DNA of 48,554 nt from Acidobacteriaceae bacterium (GTDB lineage: Bacteria; Acidobacteriota; Terriglobia; Terriglobales; Acidobacteriaceae), in NCBI GenBank assembly GCA_003142935.1, contig PLOG01000085.1, positions 1 through 48,554 on the forward strand, given 5' to 3'. Both the position numbers and the translations under genes were made by a program. Below the pieces are notes generated by a model that was given only the letters and a program-made list of their open reading frames with translations, was not told the origin of the DNA and ran no database searches. Positions 17,326 to 24,783 of this stretch are shown one piece after another (position 1 is the first letter of the stretch; the number at the start of each line of letters is the position of its first letter).

Positions 17326-17606
17326 GCGGTGAGGCCTTCCTTGCCGAATCTCGCGGCGTTGCGCGCCTTTGCCCCTGCAGCTTCTTCTTCGCGGCTGCGC
17401 GGGGGCGCGGTGGTTCCGAGCGATGCGAGCAGGCGGCCCGATGCCGCGGCGATCTCGTCCACGGCGCGATTGAATGCGGCTTCGTTGGCTCTTGACGGCT
17501 TGCTGAAGCCGCTGACTTTGCGCACGAATTGGAGCGAGGCGGCGCGAATCTCTTCGCTGGCTACGGGAGGGTCGAAGTTGAAAAGCATTTTGATGTTGCG
17601 GCACAT
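17322..17606 (-). CDS. DUF2277 family protein
   Basis: A 94-residue soluble protein starting MCRNIKMLFNFDPP, the hallmark opening of DUF2277 proteins. The middle (ASEEIRAASLQFVRKVSGFSKPSRANEAAFNRAVDEIA) is helical and the C-terminus charged. Its function is unknown. It overlaps the SemiSWEET gene by four bases, so the two are probably translated together. Confidence 0.85.
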   Translation of the reverse strand: MCRNIKMLFNFDPPVASEEIRAASLQFVRKVSGFSKPSRANEAAFNRAVDEIAAASGRLLASLGTTAPPRSREEEAAGAKARNAARFGKEGLTA

Positions 17607-17726
17607 CGCGAGAGTCCTCCGCTTCTATTTTCGCGCATCGCTGGCCCGAGGGCGAACGGTAAAGCCGGGGCGGTTACCGCGCCGGCCATCACAATCAGGA
17701 AGATTGGAGGTTTGTTATCCTGTTCG

Positions 17727-18452
17727 GTGCGATACGAACGTTTAACTTATCCTGCGTACGATGCGCCTTTGATGGAGGCGTATGGCGGAGTGTTTGAATC
17801 CGTTTATGTGGTCCTGCACCCGTTCGTGAGTGTGCCGGAGGAACTCGCGTGGACGGCGACGAAACAGTATCCGAGCGACGAGCAGATTTTGAGCGTGGGC
17901 TCGAAATACACCTGGGCATACGTGGCCAGCAAAACGGGATTGGGCACTTGCGCGAAGTTGAACCAGGCGCTGCTGACATCGATTGGATCGATCGACGAGG
18001 ATTTGCGCGACCACGCGTCAAGTGGCGCGTTGAAGAGCTTTCTGGAATTGGAATCTGTTTGGATGCCGGGCGAGGGACGATTCGAGCCGCTGTTGCAGAT
18101 GGATTTCCTGTCTGCTTTCGAAGCGGCGGGACGGGGCGAACTAATCCATGTGCCGGAGTTTCCGGGTGTCGATCCTGTGCAATGGCTTGGTGTGCAGAGG
18201 CTCAGAAAGCGCGAAGAGGCCTTTCCAAATCGTGGGACGCTGTCGGCGCTCGATGAGTCGTTTTTGCTGACCGTGGACTGGGACAGTTTCTTCACGCTCT
18301 TCTATGGGCCGCGTGAGTTCGTGGCTGAGGTGGTTCGCCGCAAAAATCTGGAAGGCTTTTTCGCGACTCCGACAACCGAACATTCGTGGTTCAATTATTC
18401 GCTGGGGTGTTCAGCGGTGACGATCTATCCGGATAGCTGGGTGGTGGGCTGA
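17727..18452 (+). CDS. DUF2711-like protein of unknown function
   Basis: A 241-residue soluble protein. Segments such as YVVLHPFVSVPEELAW, YPSDEQILSVG, LNQALLTSIGSIDED, EGRFEPLLQMDFLSAFE, DSFFTLFYGPREFV and LEGFFATPTTEHSWF resemble what I remember of the DUF2711 family, known mainly from Bacillus. I could not check this. The start is uncertain: GTG 17727 is proposed, with GGAGG at 17706-17710 somewhat far upstream. No signal peptide or membrane segment is visible. Its neighbours give no functional clue; the HigBA promoter starts 13 bases after its stop. Confidence 0.6.
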   Translation: MRYERLTYPAYDAPLMEAYGGVFESVYVVLHPFVSVPEELAWTATKQYPSDEQILSVGSKYTWAYVASKTGLGTCAKLNQALLTSIGSIDEDLRDHASSGALKSFLELESVWMPGEGRFEPLLQMDFLSAFEAAGRGELIHVPEFPGVDPVQWLGVQRLRKREEAFPNRGTLSALDESFLLTVDWDSFFTLFYGPREFVAEVVRRKNLEGFFATPTTEHSWFNYSLGCSAVTIYPDSWVVG

Positions 18453-18465
18453 AACTCCTTCTCTC

Positions 18466-18494
18466 TTGACACTTCGCAAATTGCGAAGTAGACT
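18466..18494 (+). promoter_or_regulatory. Promoter with an embedded operator palindrome for higBA
   Basis: TTGACA (18466-18471) and TAGACT (18489-18494) are exactly 17 bases apart. ACTTCGCAA-A-TTGCGAAGT (18471-18489), a perfect 9-bp inverted repeat with a one-base centre, fills the spacer. HigA-type antitoxins commonly repress their own promoter, so this is a good candidate HigBA operator. The GTG of higB is at 18501, six bases after the -10, suggesting a leaderless transcript. Confidence 0.8.
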
Positions 18495-18500
18495 TCGATA

Positions 18501-18842
18501 GTGCACATCATCACGATCAAGCGCCTTCAGCAGGCATCTCGGGATCATCGAGAGGCTGCTCAGGAGATCGGCGCCTGGATCGTGGTTGTGAAATCGGCGC
18601 GATGGCGAAATTTCGAGGAGTTGCGCGCCAGCTTTCCGGATGCCGACGACGTAGATGGTTTTGTTGTCTTCAACATCCGCCACAACCGGTACAGGCTGAT
18701 TGTGGCCGTTCATTATGCCAAGCGGATTGACCGGCGCTTGACTCTGGGGCATGTGTACATTGGCTCGTTCATGGCACACAAGGAGTATGACCGCTGGTGC
18801 GCGGCGACCGCAAAGAAGAGGGCGAAATGGCTACAGTTCTAG
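18501..18842 (+). CDS. higB: HigB-type mRNA interferase toxin
   Basis: A 113-residue RelE-superfamily toxin of the HigB family, expected to cleave mRNA on the ribosome. Features seen: RDHREAAQEIGAWIVVVKSARWRNFEELRASFPDADDV, VVFNIRHNRYRLIVAVHY and the C-terminal HVYIGSFMAHKEYDRW, with basic and His/Tyr residues as in the family. It starts at GTG 18501 with no ribosome site in the six bases after the proposed -10. It overlaps the antitoxin gene by 16 bases. Toxin-first order is normal for HigBA. Confidence 0.88.
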   Translation: MHIITIKRLQQASRDHREAAQEIGAWIVVVKSARWRNFEELRASFPDADDVDGFVVFNIRHNRYRLIVAVHYAKRIDRRLTLGHVYIGSFMAHKEYDRWCAATAKKRAKWLQF

Positions 18843-19228
18843 CAAACCCGGCAAAGATGATCGAGCGCGGAGCTCCTCACCTGATTCGTAGCGAAGAGCA
18901 GCTCGCGGCCTACACTAAAGCACTCTACCTACTGACTGCCGAGCCGCATCCGACGCTCGCGCAGGTGGAAGCGATCGAGTTGTTGACGCTGCTGATTGAG
19001 CGCTACGAAGAGGAGAACTACACAGTTCCAAAGGCGGCGCCGGCGGCCGTGCTCCGGTTTCTGCTTGCGCACCACGGCTTGAGGCAGCGCGATCTGGCCG
19101 AAGACCTGGGCGGTGAGAGCGTGGTATCCGAAGTGCTGTCAGGTAAGCGCAGGCTGAATGCCGCGCATATCGAACAGCTCAGCAAGCGATTCCATGTGTC
19201 GCCGGCGGTCTTCTTCCCTTCCCTGTGA
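18827..19228 (+). CDS. higA: HigA-type helix-turn-helix antitoxin
   Basis: A 133-residue antitoxin partner of the upstream HigB. The N-terminal half (SEEQLAAYTKALYLLTAEPHPTLAQVEAIELLTLLIERYE) is the helical segment typical of these antitoxins. The C-terminal half is an XRE-type helix-turn-helix (LRFLLAHHGLRQRDLAEDLGGESVVSEVLSGKRRLNAAHIEQLSKRF). The ATG at 18827 follows GAAGAGGGCGAA and lies inside the toxin gene. It probably binds the palindrome in the promoter spacer. Confidence 0.88.
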   Translation: MATVLANPAKMIERGAPHLIRSEEQLAAYTKALYLLTAEPHPTLAQVEAIELLTLLIERYEEENYTVPKAAPAAVLRFLLAHHGLRQRDLAEDLGGESVVSEVLSGKRRLNAAHIEQLSKRFHVSPAVFFPSL

Positions 19229-19274
19229 CAGCAGCGCCTGTAGAATGCAAGAAAATGCATCGTCGGGAATGGAT

Positions 19275-20138
19275 ATGACTTACTACGATCAAGTGGCGGA
19301 AGCGGCGGAATTGCTACGCGGAAGGCTGGGCGGGCTCAGGCCGCGGGTCGGCATCGTTCTGGGCTCAGGGCTGGGCGCGGTGGCCGACGCGGTGACCGAG
19401 GCCGTCTTTGTGCCCTATGGAGAGATTCCGCACTTTCCGCAATCGACGGTCGAGGGGCACTCGGGACGGATTGTTGCCGGGTTGCTGGGCGGCGTACCGG
19501 TTGTGGTGATGCAGGGGCGGGTGCACTCATACGAGGGGTATACGCCGCAGCAGGTGACTTTTCCCATGCGGGTGCTGGGCATGTTAGGGGTGCGCGCGGT
19601 GGTGCTGACCAATGCAGCGGGGGGCATCCAGCAGGGCTACCACGTGGGACAGTTGGTGGCACTGGCAGATCACATCAACCACATGGGCTGGAATCCGCTG
19701 ACGGGGCCGAATGAGGCGCGCTTCGCCATCCGCAAAGGGGCGGGGCTGCGCTTCTTCGACATGACGGAGGCGTATTCGATACGGCTGCGGACGCTAGCGA
19801 AGGAGACCGCGAAGGAAGAGGGGTTTGCGCTCGACGAGGGAGTCTACCTGGCGACGCCGGGGCCGAGCTTCGAGACGCCGGCGGAGATTCGCGCCTTTCG
19901 CGCGTTGGGCGCAACGCTGGTGGGCATGTCCACGGTGCCGGAGACGATTGTGGCACGGCACATGGGGATCGAGGTACTGGGCATTTCATGCGTGACCAAC
20001 CTTGCGGCCGGACTGGGTGTGACACACCTGAGTCACGAAGAAGTTTCAGACACAGGCAAACAGGTGGAACGGCGATTGGCCGGGCTGCTGGAGCGGTTGG
20101 CGCCGAAGATCGCCGCGGCAGTGGAAGCGGCGCAATGA
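19275..20138 (+). CDS. Purine-nucleoside phosphorylase (trimeric type)
   Basis: Phosphorolyses inosine and guanosine type nucleosides. The protein of about 287 residues has the family marks VGIVLGSGLGAVADAV, VEGHSGRIV, GRVHSYEGYTPQQVTFPMRVL, VVLTNAAGGIQQGYHVGQLV and PGPSFETPAEIRAFRALGATLVGMSTVPETIVARHMGIEVLGISCVTN. The start is uncertain among ATGs at 19245, 19269 and 19275; GGGA six bases before 19275 favours the last. The stop overlaps the start of the uridine-kinase-like gene by four bases (ATGA). Confidence 0.93.
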   Translation: MTYYDQVAEAAELLRGRLGGLRPRVGIVLGSGLGAVADAVTEAVFVPYGEIPHFPQSTVEGHSGRIVAGLLGGVPVVVMQGRVHSYEGYTPQQVTFPMRVLGMLGVRAVVLTNAAGGIQQGYHVGQLVALADHINHMGWNPLTGPNEARFAIRKGAGLRFFDMTEAYSIRLRTLAKETAKEEGFALDEGVYLATPGPSFETPAEIRAFRALGATLVGMSTVPETIVARHMGIEVLGISCVTNLAAGLGVTHLSHEEVSDTGKQVERRLAGLLERLAPKIAAAVEAAQ

Positions 20139-20812
20139 GCAAGACTGAGAGCGAAGCCGAGCAGGTTGCGGATACCCCGCGCCTGCCCTTTCCGCCGGTG
20201 GTGCTGGGCATCGCTGGTTGCTCGGGTTCGGGCAAGACGACTCTGGCCTCCGAGTTGGCGTATGCGCTGGGCGGAATTCATTTCCATCTCGACAACTACT
20301 ACCGCGACCTCGGCCACATGCCCTACAGCGAGCGTATCCAGCAGAACTTCGACGATCCGGCGATGATCGAAAGCCCGCTGCTGGCGGCGCACGTAGCGGC
20401 TCTGGCGCGGGGCGAGACCATCGAACGGCCGCTCTACGACTTCTCGACGTACACGCGGGCGCTGGGCCGCACCGAGCAGGTGACGGCAGGTGCGTTTCTG
20501 GTTGTGGAGGGACTGTTCGCTCTTTTTTATCCGGAGCTGCTGCCGCTCTACAATTTGCGGGTCTATATCGACACGCCTGACGAGCTCTGCTACGAGCGGC
20601 GGCTCAAGCGCGATATCGAGCAACGCGGACGTACGCCGGAGTCTGTGCGGCGGCAGTACGAAGCCACCGTGCGGCCGGCGAGCGAAAAGTTCGTGCGCCC
20701 GTCCGCAGTGAATGCCGATCTGCAGGTAGACGGAACCGGGGCGCTGGATTGGAAAGTGGAGCGGGTGCTCACGGAGTTGCGCTCGCGCGGGTTGCAGGTG
20801 GGGGTAGAGTAA
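20135..20812 (+). CDS. Uridine kinase-like P-loop kinase
   Basis: A 225-residue P-loop kinase resembling uridine kinase / phosphoribulokinase-type proteins. It has Walker A GIAGCSGSGKTTLASELA, the substrate-site HLDNYYRDLGHMPYSERIQQNFDDPAMIE, LYDFSTYTR and VVEGLFALFYPELLPLYNLRVYIDTPDELCYERRLKRDIEQRGRT. In the pathway it would phosphorylate uridine or cytidine. It is translationally coupled to the upstream purine-nucleoside phosphorylase. Close relatives include proteins of untested substrate, so the exact activity is inference. Confidence 0.85.
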   Translation: MSKTESEAEQVADTPRLPFPPVVLGIAGCSGSGKTTLASELAYALGGIHFHLDNYYRDLGHMPYSERIQQNFDDPAMIESPLLAAHVAALARGETIERPLYDFSTYTRALGRTEQVTAGAFLVVEGLFALFYPELLPLYNLRVYIDTPDELCYERRLKRDIEQRGRTPESVRRQYEATVRPASEKFVRPSAVNADLQVDGTGALDWKVERVLTELRSRGLQVGVE

Positions 20813-20831
20813 AGTGCCGAGTAGAAATCAT

Positions 20832-21098
20832 ATGCAAAAAGAGATTGATACAGTGAAGCCGCCAACAGCCGATGAGTTCGCGGAACTTGCCGACTCAGGT
20901 GAGAACATCTCGCACTTTTTCACCGAAAAGGGCAAGATAATGCCGCTGATTCAGCGCGTGAACGTGGACTTTGCACTCCCTATGCTTCAGGAACTCGATG
21001 AGCATGTCAGACAGTTAAATATCAGCCGTCAGGCGGTCGTCAAAACGCTGCTTCGGCTGGCGCTTGACCAGCAGCATTTGGCGCGGAGAGTGCAGTAG
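20832..21098 (+). CDS. Small ribbon-helix-helix protein (CopG/BrnA-like), no toxin partner seen
   Basis: An 88-residue protein whose C-terminal half (RVNVDFALPMLQELDEHVRQLNISRQAVVKTLLRLAL) looks like a ribbon-helix-helix DNA-binding unit of the CopG/BrnA antitoxin type. The N-terminal half (PPTADEFAELADSGENISHFF) resembles the leader of BrnA-like antitoxins. No toxin gene lies beside it: upstream is the kinase, downstream the convergent nuoI. It may be an orphan antitoxin or a regulator. ATG 20832 is preferred; GTG 20814 is also possible. Confidence 0.65.
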   Translation: MQKEIDTVKPPTADEFAELADSGENISHFFTEKGKIMPLIQRVNVDFALPMLQELDEHVRQLNISRQAVVKTLLRLALDQQHLARRVQ

Positions 21099-21104
21099 GC
21101 GATT

Positions 21105-21575
21105 CTATTTCGCCGGTGTGAGCGCCGCGACCGGCAGCAGCATGTCTTCCTTGCGCATGACGAGGTTGGTGGCGTTGAGAGTGGCAAGCTCGAAGCCGTG
21201 GCCGTGGGTGATGGCGTCGGTGGGGCAGGCTTCAACGCAGTAGCCGCAGAAGATGCAGCGGTTGTAATCGATGTTGTAGACCTTGGCGTAGCGCTCGGAG
21301 GAGGAGATGCGGACTTCCTCGGTGTTCTCGGCGGCCTCGATGTAAATGCAGTTCGAAGGGCAGGCGGCGGCGCAGAGGAAGCAGGCCACACACTTTTCCA
21401 GGCCGTTTTCGTCGCGCTGCAGGACGTGGGCGCCTCGGTAGCGCTGCTCGAGAACCGCTCCGCGCAAGGGTCCCTTGCCGTCGGGGTAGTTCTCTACCAG
21501 GGTGGGCTCCAGCATCTCCCCAAAGGTGATGCTCATGCCTTTGACGATGCCGGCGACGTTGCGCACGATGGACAT
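21105..21575 (-). CDS. nuoI: NADH-quinone oxidoreductase subunit I (two 4Fe-4S clusters)
   Basis: A 156-residue ferredoxin-like subunit of respiratory complex I that carries electrons toward quinone. Two 4Fe-4S motifs are visible: CVACFLCAAACP and CIFCGYCVEACP, within the typical context ENYPDGKGPLRGAV, HVLQRDENGLEKC and YNIDYNRC, ending HGHGFELATLNATNLVMRKEDML. The ATG at 21575 has no ribosome site, but TATACT lies six bases upstream. No other complex I subunit gene is in the window, so this copy stands alone. Confidence 0.93.
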   Translation of the reverse strand: MSIVRNVAGIVKGMSITFGEMLEPTLVENYPDGKGPLRGAVLEQRYRGAHVLQRDENGLEKCVACFLCAAACPSNCIYIEAAENTEEVRISSSERYAKVYNIDYNRCIFCGYCVEACPTDAITHGHGFELATLNATNLVMRKEDMLLPVAALTPAK

Positions 21576-21581
21576 GAGGCT

Positions 21582-21587
21582 AGTATA
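21582..21587 (-). promoter_or_regulatory. -10-like hexamer directly before nuoI
   Basis: TATACT on the minus strand (21587 to 21582) is followed by six bases and then the nuoI ATG. No convincing -35 hexamer is seen 16-18 bases further upstream. The spacing would place transcription start at or next to the ATG, as proposed for higB. Confidence 0.4.
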
Positions 21588-21612
21588 CGATGAAGGCCGG
21601 AAGAGAGCGACG

Positions 21613-22161
21613 ATGCGCTTGCGAACCTGGGCGGTTTTGTCGATGGGATTGGGCTTGGGTATGGCGGGCGCGTTGGCGCAGCAGCAGCCGGCGCCGCAGG
21701 GCCAGATGGCCGGCATGGACATGCGCGCGGACCACACCGGGAGCGAGCTGGGACCGCTAAGGATCGCTTTGGGTGACGAGACGGCCGAGTGGACACCGGA
21801 GATGCTGGCAGCTCTGCCGCATTAGACCGTAGCTGTCCACAATGCACATACCAAGGCCGATGAGACTTACTCCGGGGCGCCGTTGATCGAACTGCTGGTC
21901 CGGCTCGATGTTCCGGGCAAGCCTCACGGAAAGTACCTGGCGCTCAACCTGGTGGCGGCCTGCTCCCATGGTTACAAGGCGGTTTACTCGGTGGCAGAGG
22001 TCAATCCAGACGTGCACGATGCAATGGTGATTGTGGCGGACAGCAAAGACGGGAAACCACTCGCTGAAGACGGCCCGCTGAAGCTGGTTGCTACGGGGGA
22101 GACGCGACCGGCGCGCTGGGTGCGCAACCTGGTGACGGTGCGCGCTTTGAAGGCCCGGTAA
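21613..22161 (+). pseudogene. Exported small oxidoreductase-like protein (molybdopterin-binding-domain-like) split by an in-frame stop
   Basis: One continuous frame of 183 codons is interrupted by a single TAG at 21823-21825. The first part starts with a signal peptide (MRLRTWAVLSMGLGLGMAGALAQ) and ends EWTPEMLAALPH. The second continues TVAVHNAHTKADETYSGAPLIELLV and ends GETRPARWVRNLVTVRAL. Together these resemble a small secreted protein with a sulfite-oxidase-like molybdopterin-binding fold. One base change from CAG or AAG would give the stop, so this is most simply a recent nonsense mutation. Start codon and signal peptide look intact. Read-through or a sequencing error cannot be excluded. 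Confidence 0.75.
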
Positions 22162-22179
22162 AGGGCCGCACCCATTGCA

Positions 22180-22215
22180 GCAGTGCATCCGCACCGTCCA
22201 ATGCGGATGCACTGC
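22180..22215. terminator. Perfect 14-bp hairpin between convergent genes
   Basis: GCAGTGCATCCGCA (22180-22193) pairs with its exact complement at 22202-22215 over an eight-base loop. There is no T-run on either strand. Its place between the pseudogene and the convergent lipoprotein gene suggests a shared transcription end or mRNA-stabilising stem. Confidence 0.5.
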
Positions 22216-22221
22216 CGAGTG

Positions 22222-23421
22222 CTACTTCTTTGGATGCTCCTCCTTTTGCGGAGCCTGCTGGCGCTGTGGTTGAGGAGCGGCTTTACGCTGTTGCTGCGGC
22301 GGAGCCTGCTGGCGCTGTGGTTGCGGAGCCTGGCGCTGCTGCTGTTGCGGATTTACCTGACGCTGTTGCTCCTGCTGAGTTGTCTGGCGCTGTTGCTGTT
22401 GAGGATTTACCTGGCGCTGTTGAGGATTCCCTTGACGCTGTTGGAGTTGCTGAGCGCCTTGATTTCGTACCGGAGCCGCCGCTGGGACTCTCACGTTGCG
22501 ATCGGCTGCAAGCGGCCGGTTGACGGCCACGCTGGCCGGATGGCCATGATTGACATTGGCAAACTGTGCCCTATTGGTGCTGGCAGAACGCTCGTTCTGC
22601 ACCTGCGCTGCCATGGGCGCAGCATGCTGCTCATGTATTGCATTCAGTTCAGCGGGTCTGGCTCGCACCTGGATCCCGCCCGAACCGCCGTTGAAACTCA
22701 CACGGGCGCTTCCCCTGTTATCTCCGCCAACAGGATGGTCATACATATGGTGCACGACGGAGGTATTGATGTTATTGACTGAGCGGTTGTAATTGAAGTG
22801 GCCGCCACCCCAGTATCCGCCTTCGTACCCTAATCCGCCGTAGCCAAAACCGTAGTTGATGCCGCCGTAGTAGCCGATGTGCCTGCCCCAGTATCCGCGG
22901 TAGAAGCCATAGCGGTTATGCCAAAAACCCCAATAGCCGGGAGTCCAGAGTGCGCCCTCATAGGGAGCCTCAACCCAGGCGCCGGGCACCCAGTAGTAGC
23001 CGGCCGACGCCCAGCCCCAGTAGCCGGGCGTCCAAAGATAGCCGTCGCCGGGGTCGGGGGGCTGGTCGTAGTTGGGCAAGGGGGGAGGCGGCTGGGAAGC
23101 GTAGGTTACCGGCTGCTCACCGTATCCTGGATCGCTCGAAGACTGGCCGGAGGACTGGTCAGAGGACTGGTAAGAGGCGTTTCCCTGGTCCGGCGGAGGC
23201 GGGCTCTGCTGGTAGCTTGAAGGAGTCGCGGATGCGTATTGTGGATCACCTGGGTTGTTTGAACCGGAGGCCAAGTTAGCTGCCGCCGGGTCCGCGTTCT
23301 GCGCACCGGCTGCGTTAGTATTGGCGGTGGCCTCGTTTTGGCTCTGAGGGCAACCGGTGGTAAAAAGCACGACCGACATGGCCAGCAGCGGCATTAGTGT
23401 AAGTCTTGAAATGTATCTCAA
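22222..23421 (-). CDS. YXWGXW-type surface lipoprotein with Gln-rich tail
   Basis: A 399-residue putative lipoprotein. The N-terminus (TLMPLLAMSVVLFTTGC) has a lipobox with Cys at about residue 24. A Ser/Gln/Pro-rich stretch leads to repeats of the W-x-PG-x-W type (YLWTPGYWGW, YYWVPGAW, ALWTPGYWGF). A Gly/Tyr-rich core follows, and a long C-terminal tail (from about residue 320) is made of Gln/Arg/Pro repeats such as QRQVNPQQQQRQ and PQPQRQQAP. Start is TTG 23421 with GGAG upstream. Such proteins are common but functionally undefined in Acidobacteria; a cell-surface location is likely. Confidence 0.82.
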   Translation of the reverse strand: MRYISRLTLMPLLAMSVVLFTTGCPQSQNEATANTNAAGAQNADPAAANLASGSNNPGDPQYASATPSSYQQSPPPPDQGNASYQSSDQSSGQSSSDPGYGEQPVTYASQPPPPLPNYDQPPDPGDGYLWTPGYWGWASAGYYWVPGAWVEAPYEGALWTPGYWGFWHNRYGFYRGYWGRHIGYYGGINYGFGYGGLGYEGGYWGGGHFNYNRSVNNINTSVVHHMYDHPVGGDNRGSARVSFNGGSGGIQVRARPAELNAIHEQHAAPMAAQVQNERSASTNRAQFANVNHGHPASVAVNRPLAADRNVRVPAAAPVRNQGAQQLQQRQGNPQQRQVNPQQQQRQTTQQEQQRQVNPQQQQRQAPQPQRQQAPPQQQRKAAPQPQRQQAPQKEEHPKK

Positions 23422-23494
23422 TTCACGCTCCGTTCGACTTAAATATTATGCATGAGGAGCGGAACATTACAGGCCAATATTGACCAGTGCGGGA

Positions 23495-24352
23495 TTAATT
23501 GTGGGCGCGGGGCGGGGCGGACTGGCCATGGTTGTTTGCCGGTGGAGTGGTGACAGGCTTGTGCTCAGGGATGGGCTTGATCAACTGGCGGCAGAGTTCC
23601 GATTCCTGGCCACGTTGAAGATCGGGAACGGCATCCAGGGCGCGGCAGAGGCGCACCTCCATGGCGTCTGCATCGTTGCCGGTCAGTTGAAGGGTGCGCT
23701 CGAGGCGGCTGAAGGGGTCAACGTCGTAGCGGAAGACGACATCGTTGGACGGTTTCTTGTTGTCGTAGTCGAAGTGGCTCCAGGTGGCGATGAATTCGCG
23801 TCCGTTGGGCTCGGCGATGCCGGCATAGACCTGCGTCCACTGGATGCCGGGCGGCTTGTTGGCGCTCCACATGGGCGCTCCCTGGCCGCCGCGAATCCAG
23901 CGGGCGGTCCAGCGATGCTGGGTGACGTCGTAATAGAAGGCGGTGAAGTAAGTATTGGCGGCGCAGTCGCGGCAGTTGTCGTAGAGGACGGCCAGTTCCT
24001 GGGGAGCGCCGTCGGAAAAGCGCATCCAGTCGAGCCAGCGCAGGTTGACTCCGCCGATGAGCGGATCGACGATGTGATTGCTGAGCGAAACGCTCCACAC
24101 GTTGAAGGTTTCAGCGTTGGCGGCCGACTGGGGCGTGGCGCGATTGGTGGTGACGACCAGGGCCGCATCGTACTCGACGGCGATCTCGCGGATGGCGGTC
24201 CAGTCCTGGACGGCAAGGGAACGCGTGACCCAGGTGACCACATCCTGATCCTTCTGGGAGTGGAAGTCGATCCAGCGGAAGGTGTCGGGGGCCTGCTGGG
24301 CGTGGGATGCCCAGCAGCAAGAAAGAACAATGATCCAAGAATATCGACGCAA
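23495..24352 (-). CDS. Secreted protein of unknown function
   Basis: Not recognised. The 285-residue product has a signal peptide (RRYSWIIVLSCCWASHAQ) and a Trp/Asp-rich body: FRWIDFHSQKDQDVVTWVTRSL, ETFNVWSVSLSNHIVDPLIGGVNLRWLDWMRFSDG, YDNCRDCAANTYFTAFYYD with a close Cys pair, and WSHFDYDNKKPSNDVVFRYDV. The C-terminus is Pro/His-rich. The start is TTG 24352, two bases after the stop of the upstream gene, so it may be translated by reinitiation. It probably acts outside the cytoplasm. Confidence 0.7.
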   Translation of the reverse strand: MRRYSWIIVLSCCWASHAQQAPDTFRWIDFHSQKDQDVVTWVTRSLAVQDWTAIREIAVEYDAALVVTTNRATPQSAANAETFNVWSVSLSNHIVDPLIGGVNLRWLDWMRFSDGAPQELAVLYDNCRDCAANTYFTAFYYDVTQHRWTARWIRGGQGAPMWSANKPPGIQWTQVYAGIAEPNGREFIATWSHFDYDNKKPSNDVVFRYDVDPFSRLERTLQLTGNDADAMEVRLCRALDAVPDLQRGQESELCRQLIKPIPEHKPVTTPPANNHGQSAPPRAHN

Positions 24353-24354
24353 GA

Positions 24355-24783
24355 TTAAGCCAGCCGCTCCAGAAGTTGCTCGAACTTTTCGACCTTCTGC
24401 CGTGTTCCTTTTGCGTTTTCGCGTGCAGCCAAATACAAATCCTTCAACGAACGGAGCAATTTCAGTTTTTCATTGGTTGGTTCGGAAGGATAGCCCTCGG
24501 CAAAGACCTCAAAGAATTCGCTGGAACGGTCTTGTACATTCACTTCGAAAACCTGCGGCTTTCCCTCAGCAACTCCAAAATAATACGAAGTGATCAATGA
24601 ATTCAGAACAGGCACCTCTGCGATCTGAGCAAATGTCCCGCCCTCCACGGATGCCTTGAAAACTTGACCCGGCCACGTGCCCCACGGACCAAGCCGCCCG
24701 GCGTCAATCCATGTCAACTTTCCCGCGGCGGTCAAATGCGACAATCTCTCAGCAAGCCGGATTGCTGTTGCTTCCCTGTTCAT
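24355..24783 (-). CDS. Small soluble protein of unknown function
   Basis: Not recognised. The 142-residue product begins MNREATAIRLAERLSHLTAAGKLTW, continues with a beta-rich part (GQVFKASVEGGTFAQIAEVPVLNSLITSYYFGVAEGKPQVFEVNV) and ends in a charged helix (LKLLRSLKDLYLAARENAKGTRQKVEKFEQLLERL). Its ATG overlaps the stop of the membrane-anchored gene upstream by four bases and has GGAGGAGAG close by. By eye, base composition is less GC-rich than neighbouring core genes, hinting at acquisition with its partner. Confidence 0.7.
   Translation of the reverse strand: MNREATAIRLAERLSHLTAAGKLTWIDAGRLGPWGTWPGQVFKASVEGGTFAQIAEVPVLNSLITSYYFGVAEGKPQVFEVNVQDRSSEFFEVFAEGYPSEPTNEKLKLLRSLKDLYLAARENAKGTRQKVEKFEQLLERLA

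Noticed and set aside
21823-21825. TAG considered as a recoded amber codon (pyrrolysine or suppression)
   Set aside because: No stem-loop element or other internal TAG was noticed in neighbouring genes; a nonsense mutation is simpler.
23480-24358. Long plus-strand frame opposite the secreted unknown gene
   Set aside because: Its translation is Gly/Val-rich shadow sequence without signal peptide or ribosome site; the minus-strand frame has a signal peptide and normal composition.
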